Shown: positions 8,320 through 15,259 of the stretch, piece by piece
How the letters are laid out: each line of letters starts with the position of its first letter
Numbering within the stretch: position 1 is the first letter of the stretch
Assembly: GCA_035710745.1 (NCBI GenBank)
Contig: DASTCX010000006.1
Location: forward strand, 1 to 64,000
Length of the DNA stretch: 64,000 nucleotides
Direction: 5' to 3'
Source: Candidatus Eremiobacteraceae bacterium
Lineage (GTDB): Bacteria > Vulcanimicrobiota > Vulcanimicrobiia > Eremiobacterales > Eremiobacteraceae
Program-made: the position numbers and the translations under genes
The notes under the pieces: model-generated
The model's input: the letters and a program-made list of their open reading frames with translations, nothing else
Database searches by the model: none
What the model was told of the DNA's origin: nothing

Positions 8320-9978
8320 CTACACCTGCTGCAAGGACGGCGACTCTAAGTATTCATAGACATACGAGATCACAATGCTACCTTCTCCGACCGACGACGC
8401 GACTCGCTTGACGGACGAACTGCGAACGTCACCTGCAGCGAAAATCCCGGGGATGCTGGTTTCGAGCGGATACGGCTTTCTAGTGAGACGCCAGTCCTCG
8501 ATGTCGCGACCAGTGCGGATGTATCCGTGATGATCTCGTTCTAGTTCCTCAGGAAGCCACGCGGTCTCGGCGTCGGCGCCGATGAAAATGAACACGGCGT
8601 GAGCTGCGCGGTCCTTTTCCGTACCTACGTCGGTCGAACGAGTGACGATCCGTTCCAAACGTCCGTCACCTTTGACCGCTTCGAGTGTCGTATGGGTTTC
8701 CACGGTGATGTTCGCGATCGCACGAATCTGCTCGATCAAGTATTGAGACATCGTTCGCTCCAGCTCGCCGGCGCGAACCAAAATTGTCACGTTTCGGGCG
8801 TAACGCGAGAAGAAGATCGCAGCTTGACCCGCCGAATTTCCGCCACCGACGAGAAAGATGTCCTTTCCGCGAACGGTATAGGCCTCGCCGCGCGATGCTC
8901 CGTAAAAGACGCCGCGCCCAACACACGCGTCGAGACCAGGCGTCGCGAGCTTCCGCCAAGCCACGCCAGTTGTCAGCACGACACTGCGCGCGCGCACGAC
9001 TGTCCCATCGTCCAACAGCGCCGAAAATTCGGATCCGTTCGCGCGGAGTTCACGGACGCTCCGCGTGACGAGTACTTCGGCGCCGAGCCGTTTGGCTTGC
9101 TGCAGCGCGCGGTGCGCTAGTTCGCCGCCGGAGATTCCGCTCACAAAGCCGAGATAGTTTTCGATACGGGCCGAAGTGCCGGCTTGTCCACCGGGCGCGT
9201 TTTGCTCTATCAGTATCGTCGCAAGACCCTCGGAGCCTCCGTAGACCGCCGCCGCAAGCCCGGCGGGTCCGCCTCCAACGATTAGCACGTCGTATGCGCC
9301 GAATTGCGGAACAGTCGGAAGCGCTAGTGCTTCGGCAAGCGCCTGAAGGTCCGGCGCTACGAGGGTTCGCCCATCGGCGAGGCGCACGATCGGGAGCGAC
9401 GACGTGTCGACGGCGAGCTTCGAGATGAACCCCGCGTCCACGGGATCGTTGAGGTCGAGCCACCCGAACGGCACCTGGTTCCGTGACAAAAAATCACGTA
9501 TCGCGTGCGAAGCCGCATCGAGGTCAGTGCCGATCACGACGGCCTGCTGCGCGCCGTACGTTCGGTACGAATCGCGGAGAAGCGTAACTCGACGAATCAG
9601 CGTCTGCGCCAGGAAAGCGGCTGCTTCTTTGGACTCTGTGATGAGGAAATGAAGATCCGCCGGATCGACCCGCATCAACCGCGATGGGCGCAGCGCGCGA
9701 GCCGAGATGAACGACTCGGTGCCGAGTATGACGGCGAACTCCCCAAAGAATTCCGTCGGGTCAAACGTCGTTGACTGGGCCTCTCGGCCGCTGAGGAGCC
9801 GCACGCGCTCTACTTCCCCTGAGAGCACGACCCACAGATACGGGGCATCGCCTTCTCGCGTGACCCATTCCCCGGCCGCTACTCGGATCTCCGCGGAACG
9901 CGAAGCGATCAATGCCCTCAAGGCCGGGGTTATGTCTGCGAAAAGCGGGACCTTTCGCAGCTCGTTGGCATCGATCAA
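8320..9978 (-). CDS. Cyclic-nucleotide-binding domain / thioredoxin-like / thioredoxin-reductase-like fusion
   Basis: The 552-residue protein has three parts. Residues 1-130 form a CNBD/CRP-type sensor domain (FFGEFAVILG region). Residues ~140-225 look thioredoxin/glutaredoxin-like (VVIGTDLDAASHAIRDFL). Residues ~230-545 are an FAD/NAD(P) disulfide-reductase module with VLIVGGGPAGLAAA for FAD and DIFLVGGGNSAGQAA for NAD(P). The CxxC redox pair of thioredoxin reductases is absent: its position reads FYGASRGEAY. It therefore probably passes electrons to something other than thioredoxin, or is a sensor-gated oxidoreductase. It starts 5 bases after the YceI gene ends, so the two are likely one operon. 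Confidence 0.85.
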   Translation of the reverse strand: MIDANELRKVPLFADITPALRALIASRSAEIRVAAGEWVTREGDAPYLWVVLSGEVERVRLLSGREAQSTTFDPTEFFGEFAVILGTESFISARALRPSRLMRVDPADLHFLITESKEAAAFLAQTLIRRVTLLRDSYRTYGAQQAVVIGTDLDAASHAIRDFLSRNQVPFGWLDLNDPVDAGFISKLAVDTSSLPIVRLADGRTLVAPDLQALAEALALPTVPQFGAYDVLIVGGGPAGLAAAVYGGSEGLATILIEQNAPGGQAGTSARIENYLGFVSGISGGELAHRALQQAKRLGAEVLVTRSVRELRANGSEFSALLDDGTVVRARSVVLTTGVAWRKLATPGLDACVGRGVFYGASRGEAYTVRGKDIFLVGGGNSAGQAAIFFSRYARNVTILVRAGELERTMSQYLIEQIRAIANITVETHTTLEAVKGDGRLERIVTRSTDVGTEKDRAAHAVFIFIGADAETAWLPEELERDHHGYIRTGRDIEDWRLTRKPYPLETSIPGIFAAGDVRSSSVKRVASSVGEGSIVISYVYEYLESPSLQQV

Positions 9979-9983
9979 TGCGG

Positions 9984-10529
9984 TTAGGAGCGCAGGGTGC
10001 CCTGCACGTCGAGTTCGATCCGAACGCCGTCGCCTACCACGACGCCTCCAGTCTCGAGCGCTGCGTTCCAGGTCAACCCGAAGTCTTTGCGGTTGATCGT
10101 GGTCGACGCGCTATAGCCAACGCGCTGCTTTCCCTGCATGTCGGGGCCACGGCCTTCGAGCGCAGCTTTGAGTTCGACGGCGCGGGTCATGCCGTGGATC
10201 GTCAGGTTCCCATCGATCGTGAAGGTCTCCGCCGATCCTCGGATGCGCGTGCTTACAAACTCTATCGTCGGGTACCTCTCGACCTCTAAGAAGTCAGCGG
10301 ATCTAAGGTGCGCATCGCGCTGAGCCTCTCGCGTGTCGATGCATGTCGCATCGATCGTGGCCTGGACGAAGCTCGGGACGTCGCTATTGGGCTCGAAATC
10401 GATGGTCCCCGATACGCCCGCGAAGAGCCCTCGTACTTTCGCGATCATCAGATGACGGACGACGAATGCGGCCGTTGAGTGGGCCGAGTCGATCGCGTAG
10501 GAGGTCGTTTCGGAAAGCTGGCTGGTCAT
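9984..10529 (-). CDS. YceI-like lipocalin-fold protein
   Basis: The 181-residue protein shows the YceI pattern YAIDSAHSTAAFVVRHLMI, then VRGLFAGVSGTIDF, RDAHLRSADFLEVERYPTIEF, and LTIHGMTRAVELKA. YceI proteins form a beta-barrel that binds amphiphilic polyisoprenoid-type ligands. No signal peptide is present, so this copy is probably cytoplasmic. AAGGAG lies 5 bases before the ATG. The gene sits between DUF4331 (45-base gap) and the CNBD reductase (5-base gap). The ligand is unknown. Confidence 0.9.
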   Translation of the reverse strand: MTSQLSETTSYAIDSAHSTAAFVVRHLMIAKVRGLFAGVSGTIDFEPNSDVPSFVQATIDATCIDTREAQRDAHLRSADFLEVERYPTIEFVSTRIRGSAETFTIDGNLTIHGMTRAVELKAALEGRGPDMQGKQRVGYSASTTINRKDFGLTWNAALETGGVVVGDGVRIELDVQGTLRS

Positions 10530-10574
10530 GGTTACTCCTTGCGCTGTGACGTGCGGCGTGAGAGCGCCGCACGG

Positions 10575-11546
10575 TTACGAACTATGAGGCGGGCCTACGT
10601 ACGGGAACTCGGCTAGCAAGTCAGTATGGGGTTTGAGTCCATCCCCCGTCACCTTCCCATTCGTTAGCAGCGAAAGGAAATGCGCAACGGCGTCGTCGGT
10701 GAGCGCACGGCCGTTGACCGGGTACGAAGCTCTTTGTCCGGGCTGAAAGTGCTGCACGTCAGGCAGCATGGTGCCCGCGGTGCGCGTCGCTTCCTCCGGC
10801 GTGTATCCACCTGCATGTTCGAGCCCATGCGCGAAGACGGGGATAAACCGCGCGTCATTCGCTGGCTCTCCTGTTATGTAAGCAATTTTATCGTCCGCCG
10901 CGAGGAACGGCTCTTGCGAGGCCCGCGCGCCGCGATCTGCCTGCACCCACCTTCCGGACGCACCATCGACCGTTCGGCCCCACAGGCGGAGCTTCGAACC
11001 CAGTTTAGAGTTGGGAACTTCGAGCACGATCGAACAGACATTTTTGTCGCCGAAGAAATCTTGACCGGTGAACTTCAAACCGTTCAGCGCGCCCAATGCA
11101 TCGAAGAAAAACGGGTCGCTACGCCAACCTGCGAAAAACCGCAATTCGCCGACGCTGGTTATCTTTGCGTCGCGTCCCGTCGAAACCGGCGCGTCCTTGA
11201 GCACGATTATGCCGTCGTCGCCATTACGATCGGACTTAGTGCTGTCGATACGCCGTAACGTGGCGGTCAGTTGACCCCCATGCGAGGCCGTGAAGCGCGT
11301 GCTATAGGCGACATTCACAACGTTGTCACCGTCCGTGTCGATCATCACCTCGTACAACGCGTCGGTCGCGTACGGCACGGTGGTTGTAGGACCTTTTGGA
11401 TTCACGCCGATGGACGGGTGCGAGTTCAATATCAGTATCGATTTACGATCATCACCGCGCTTCGGAAACGCAAACAGATCTGTGAAGTTCAGGCGCGCAT
11501 CCGAATGGGGAAACGCGAAGTCGGGTCCCGGGAAATGATGAGACAT
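10575..11546 (-). CDS. DUF4331 domain protein
   Basis: The 323-residue protein starts at the ATG at 11546 (MSHHFPGPDFAFP), which has GAGGGTG upstream; an in-frame extension to 11603 has no site. It shows DUF4331 features: the N-terminal FPHSDARLNFTDLFAFPK motif, the IDTDGDNVVNVAYS segment, and a C-terminal LTDDAVAHFLSLLTNGKV. The family's function is not known. There is no evident signal peptide. It sits in the operon-like run between the small secreted protein (14-base gap) and YceI. Confidence 0.85.
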   Translation of the reverse strand: MSHHFPGPDFAFPHSDARLNFTDLFAFPKRGDDRKSILILNSHPSIGVNPKGPTTTVPYATDALYEVMIDTDGDNVVNVAYSTRFTASHGGQLTATLRRIDSTKSDRNGDDGIIVLKDAPVSTGRDAKITSVGELRFFAGWRSDPFFFDALGALNGLKFTGQDFFGDKNVCSIVLEVPNSKLGSKLRLWGRTVDGASGRWVQADRGARASQEPFLAADDKIAYITGEPANDARFIPVFAHGLEHAGGYTPEEATRTAGTMLPDVQHFQPGQRASYPVNGRALTDDAVAHFLSLLTNGKVTGDGLKPHTDLLAEFPYVGPPHSS

Positions 11547-11560
11547 ACGATCACCCTCTC

Positions 11561-11839
11561 TTAGCTTGCTCGATTGCCGTTTTGAGCGGCGTGCTTTTCG
11601 CACGTGTAGGCGCCGCGCGACGTGCGACCGTATTGGCGCTCACCCTTGTGAAAATAGACGCCGCTTGGGATGTCGAGCCATACGACGGCGCTTTCGCAAG
11701 ACCACGAAGGCTTCGACCAGCCCGGCTCGACGACGTTGTTTGCACCGGATCCGCCGCTCGTCAGATCTTCGGCTCTAGCCAGTAAGGGGAAGAAAGCGAC
11801 AATGCTTGCCATAGACCCGATAAAGAAGTTCCGTTTCAT
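11561..11839 (-). CDS. Small secreted protein with SGVYFHKG..YG motif
   Basis: The 92-residue protein has a clear signal peptide (MKRNFFIGSMASIVAFF, cleavage near ARA-ED). The start at 11839 has GGAGG 6 bases upstream; an ATG at 11860 does not. The mature C-terminus, VVWLDIPSGVYFHKGERQYG followed by a TSRGAYTCEKHA segment, resembles small exported domains of the WVNT-SGVYH type seen in many Gram-negatives, whose function is unknown. A paired Cys (CES...TCE) could form a disulfide. It lies 45 bases downstream of the nickel/cobalt permease gene. Confidence 0.6.
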   Translation of the reverse strand: MKRNFFIGSMASIVAFFPLLARAEDLTSGGSGANNVVEPGWSKPSWSCESAVVWLDIPSGVYFHKGERQYGRTSRGAYTCEKHAAQNGNRAS

Positions 11840-11884
11840 AGTGCTCCTCCCGAAAATCAATGTATTCGACCGGCATTGGTCTGT

Positions 11885-12928
11885 CTACGAAGAAAAAGTA
11901 CGCACCACCAACGCTCGGGCCCGATGGACCAGGACCGAGGTTAGCCAACTCACGGCGAAAAGACCGACGATCGCACAGCCGAGCGCTCCCAAGTTCCCGT
12001 TCACCGAGGCGATCGCTGGCCAAAGGCCCCCGCCAAGTTTTAGGCGGTTCTCGAGCAGGTCCAGCGCCTCAACACCGCCCACGAAGAGCGCCCCAAAAAT
12101 GGAAACAACCGTGACGATCATGTTATACGACAGCTTGCGATCGGGCCGTACGAAAGCCCACCCATAGGCGCCGAGCATGAGAATGCCATCGGTCGTGTCG
12201 AGCAGCGACATGCCAGCCGCAAAGAGCAACGGAAAGATCAGAATAGCCGCGACGGGGAGCGCGTTACCGGCTTCGATCGCCGCGATCCCCAGCAATCCAA
12301 CTTCGGTCGCCGTATCAAACCCCAAGCCGAAGAGTACACCGATCGGATACATCTTCCAACTCTTGTCTACCATCGCAAGGACAGGACGGAATAGGCGGCC
12401 GAGAATGCCGCCTTGCGCCACCGACTGACTCAGCGCGTTTCCGTTGTCGTATGCTTGTCCGCTGCGCGCGCGCCAATGCGCGCGCAATACGTCGATAAGT
12501 ACGCCGACGTTGATGACGGCGATCGTGAGTAGGAAAAGGGCCGAGATCGCCGGGCCAACGACGCCATCATCGAAGCGCAGAAGCGGAATGTGGCTCCGTA
12601 CGGCGTCTGCCGAGAGCGCGATCGCGACAGTCAGTAAGACGACGATGGTCGAGTGGCCAAGTGAGAAGAACAACCCGGCCTTGACGGGCTTAGCGCCGTC
12701 GTGCATCAGTCTACGCGTCACGCTGTCGATAGCAGCGATGTGGTCGGCGTCCACAGCGTGGCGTAACCCGAACGTGTAGGCGAGGAGCGCCGTTCCGAGC
12801 AGCGGCGGATGCGAGCCAAACACCGCAAACGCCGCCAACCACGCCCCGGCGTTGAACACGAGCAAGAAGGCGTACGTCGAGACGATTTTCCCGAGCGCAG
12901 GCTTAAAGACGCTGGCGAAGCTGCTCAC
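11885..12928 (-). CDS. NiCoT-family nickel/cobalt permease
   Basis: The 347-residue integral membrane protein has the HoxN/NixA signature FGLRHAVDADHIAAIDS in an early transmembrane helix, and a second conserved block with GFDTATEVGLLGI and LFAAGMSLLDTTDG. Together they define secondary nickel/cobalt transporters that supply metal to enzymes such as urease, hydrogenase or cobalamin biosynthesis. About eight hydrophobic helices are visible. No nickel enzyme is encoded in the window. The gene sits 40 bases after an alpha/beta hydrolase gene in the same direction. Nickel versus cobalt preference cannot be read from the sequence. Confidence 0.9.
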   Translation of the reverse strand: MSSFASVFKPALGKIVSTYAFLLVFNAGAWLAAFAVFGSHPPLLGTALLAYTFGLRHAVDADHIAAIDSVTRRLMHDGAKPVKAGLFFSLGHSTIVVLLTVAIALSADAVRSHIPLLRFDDGVVGPAISALFLLTIAVINVGVLIDVLRAHWRARSGQAYDNGNALSQSVAQGGILGRLFRPVLAMVDKSWKMYPIGVLFGLGFDTATEVGLLGIAAIEAGNALPVAAILIFPLLFAAGMSLLDTTDGILMLGAYGWAFVRPDRKLSYNMIVTVVSIFGALFVGGVEALDLLENRLKLGGGLWPAIASVNGNLGALGCAIVGLFAVSWLTSVLVHRARALVVRTFSS

Positions 12929-12968
12929 ATCGGCGACGGCGTTCGCAGCGGCTACCTCTGGCGACGTC

Positions 12969-13709
12969 TTATGCAGGATTGAACGCAGACCCGGAGATTG
13001 ACCTAGCCGCCTCCGCTATCACGTCGGTCACGGCCTTTGACTGTGAGATCATGATAGCGTGTGAGCCCGGCAACTCTGTGATCTTCGCACCAGCCCGCTT
13101 TGCCATTGACCGGATGATGTCAGTGCCAGCGCCCACGTCGTCAGTGGCAACTATGGCCCAAGATGGTACCGTTTTCCAGGCTACCGGCCCGGAGGTGTCA
13201 GCGAATGCGGCTCCCGCAATGGGCCGCTGCGTAGCTGCCATGAGCTTTGCATGCGCCTCGGGCACGTCAGCGGCATAGGCCCTGCGGAAGTGCACCGGGT
13301 CGATCGAGTACTCCGGCGCCGTCCCTCCGTCCGAACCCGTCGGATACTGACGTTCAATAAGCAAAGAATTTAGTATGCTGTCCTTCGACTGCACGTCAGT
13401 GAGACGTTCGCCTTCCTCTGGAATCAGGGCTGCCACATACACCAGGCCGACAACGTTGGACACCGTAGATGCAGCGTTGCTCGCGACGGCTCCGCCGTAT
13501 GAATGGGCGACAAGGAGGACGGGGCCATCGATCTGATCGAGAAAGCTCGCAAGGTATTCGGAGTCAAAACTCACGCCGCGTAACGGATTAGGCGGAGCGA
13601 TGACGTCAAAGCCTTGTGTCAGCAAACGCTCGATAACGTCGTTCCAACTGGACGCGTCAGCAAAAGCCCCGTGTACGATTACGACGGTTGGTTTCCTGTT
13701 GTGGTTCAT
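12969..13709 (-). CDS. Alpha/beta hydrolase, cytoplasmic
   Basis: The 246-residue protein begins MNHNRKPTVVIVHGAFAD, with the HG oxyanion turn. The nucleophile elbow is AHSYGG (Ser at about residue 90) and the catalytic His is in LPGSHAIM near the C-terminus. The Asp/Glu is probably in ATDDVG. It has the same plan as the next gene upstream (13743-14519), including the shared AATQ-PIA and AWKT-PSW segments, so the two are tandem paralogues. This copy has lost the signal peptide. It resembles the EstC/esterase-like group, but the substrate is unknown. Confidence 0.85.
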   Translation of the reverse strand: MNHNRKPTVVIVHGAFADASSWNDVIERLLTQGFDVIAPPNPLRGVSFDSEYLASFLDQIDGPVLLVAHSYGGAVASNAASTVSNVVGLVYVAALIPEEGERLTDVQSKDSILNSLLIERQYPTGSDGGTAPEYSIDPVHFRRAYAADVPEAHAKLMAATQRPIAGAAFADTSGPVAWKTVPSWAIVATDDVGAGTDIIRSMAKRAGAKITELPGSHAIMISQSKAVTDVIAEAARSISGSAFNPA

Positions 13710-13742
13710 TGAGCGTATCTCCTAACAGTCGCTGCCGACGCA

Positions 13743-14519
13743 CTAGTGCGAACCAGCGGTGTCCGCAGCCTCGATTATGACTCGGGCTACACGTTCGGGC
13801 TGAGACAGCATCGGAACGTGGCTGCTTTCGACTTCGATCGTCGTTGCATGGATCTTCCGTGCCAGTGCTCGTTCGATAGCTGGGTCTATCATACGGTCGT
13901 TTTGGGCGACGATATACCAAGACGGCTTCGTCTTCCAGGCGGCGTTGTGCAGCTTTGTTGAAAAGCACGCTGCAGCGATCGGCCCCTGCGTAGCAGCCAT
14001 CACGTCGGTTTCGGCGCGCGGAAGATCTTGCGCAAAATCCTCAGCGAGTACCGTGCGCGGTAACGAGAGGAAATGGCTCGCGTCCTCTTTCACCGCCGCG
14101 AGACCAGGCGACGTGGGATAGCCGACTAACAGGTCGGCGAACGATTGGCCAACATCAGGCGCGCCAGCCGCCACGAACACCAAACCAGCGACCTTCGGAT
14201 CCACACCGGCCTCGGAAATCACTGCCCCGCCCCACGAATGACCGACGAGCAAAACTGGCCCATTTTGCGCCGCAATCGCTCGTCTTGTCGCGGCGACATC
14301 ATCGGCGAGCGAGGACAGCGGATTCTGCACCACGGTCACGTTGAGCCCCTCAGCCTGGAGCAACGGGACGACTTTAGCCCAACTGGATCCGTCCGCGAAA
14401 GCCCCGTGCACGATAACGATATTCTTGATGCCTCGCGGACCGTCGGATGCCGCACAGGGCTGCCCGAGAGCGATTGCGAGTAGTAAGGCGCTGAACAAGG
14501 CTCCCAACAAACGATTCAT
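13743..14519 (-). CDS. Alpha/beta hydrolase, secreted
   Basis: The 258-residue protein starts at ATG 14519 (GAAGGA 6 bases upstream) with a signal peptide (MNRLLGALFSALLLAIALG, cleaved near CAAS). Hydrolase motifs are IVHGAFADGSSW, the nucleophile elbow GHSWGG, and SSHVPMLSQPERV with the catalytic His. It is the exported sister of the neighbouring cytoplasmic hydrolase (33-base gap), apparently a tandem duplication followed by change of location. It may hydrolyse esters or amides in the periplasm. Confidence 0.85.
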   Translation of the reverse strand: MNRLLGALFSALLLAIALGQPCAASDGPRGIKNIVIVHGAFADGSSWAKVVPLLQAEGLNVTVVQNPLSSLADDVAATRRAIAAQNGPVLLVGHSWGGAVISEAGVDPKVAGLVFVAAGAPDVGQSFADLLVGYPTSPGLAAVKEDASHFLSLPRTVLAEDFAQDLPRAETDVMAATQGPIAAACFSTKLHNAAWKTKPSWYIVAQNDRMIDPAIERALARKIHATTIEVESSHVPMLSQPERVARVIIEAADTAGSH

Positions 14520-14628
14520 AGCCGGATTCCTTCTCTGCAGTGATCTACGCAAAATACGAGACGCTTCAATGTAGCAAGGTTTGCGATTTTTGTCTCGCCA
14601 CCAAAAGTAGACAATGCGATATGCGCGT

Positions 14629-15120
14629 TCATGTGACTATTTCAAAAGTCACCTCGAGCTCAACCGGCAATCCGAGCGGTAGACTTGCGACACCATACAC
14701 CACCCGAACAGAAGTCTTATCCGGGCCAAAAATCTCTAGGAATAGTTCCGAAGCCGCATCGGCGACTTTTGGCAGGTCCAACGAGTCGTCGCCTGTCGCC
14801 AGCATAACGCCGAGACGTACGATGCGAGAGACATGGTTCAGAGAGCCGAGATGTTCTCTCGCAATAGCCAATGCATTTAGCGCAGCCAGGCGCGTCGCGG
14901 ACCAAGCCTGCTCTGCGTTAAGGTCGGTACCGAGGCGGCCGTGATATTGCGGCCGGCCGTTGAGAACTGGTAACGTGCCGCTCAAGAACAACAAATTGCC
15001 AGACCGAACCGCCTCGGCGTATGCGCCGAATGGCGTAGGCGGCGACGGGAGCTCGATGCCAATCTCAGTAATGCGTGTTTCGGCATCGCCGGCTCCTTTG
15101 GATGTTTTCTCAAAGGGCAT
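14629..15120 (-). CDS. RidA/YjgF family protein
   Basis: The 163-residue protein shows the RidA layout: FGAYAEAVRSGNLLFLSG, a middle helix (LAALNALAIARE), and SVRVVYGVASLPLGLPVELE carrying the conserved Arg that binds substrate carboxylates. RidA proteins hydrolyse reactive enamine/imine intermediates. This one belongs to the longer YjgF-like subgroup with a GR-QYHGRLG insertion, for which imine deaminase activity is less certain. It is the first gene of the minus-strand run and is divergent from the LuxR-type regulator, with a 139-base shared gap. Confidence 0.85.
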   Translation of the reverse strand: MPFEKTSKGAGDAETRITEIGIELPSPPTPFGAYAEAVRSGNLLFLSGTLPVLNGRPQYHGRLGTDLNAEQAWSATRLAALNALAIAREHLGSLNHVSRIVRLGVMLATGDDSLDLPKVADAASELFLEIFGPDKTSVRVVYGVASLPLGLPVELEVTFEIVT

Positions 15121-15259
15121 ATCCCTCTCCGATCACGATTCAAGATGCTCATACAAAGCAACGATAACAGCTGCCCGCCGACGTGTCTGTTCACAAGAAG
15201 TGTGCAGGCGCATCGTGCGGCGTAAGAAAATGGACTAAGCGGATTGGCGGACGTTTGTC

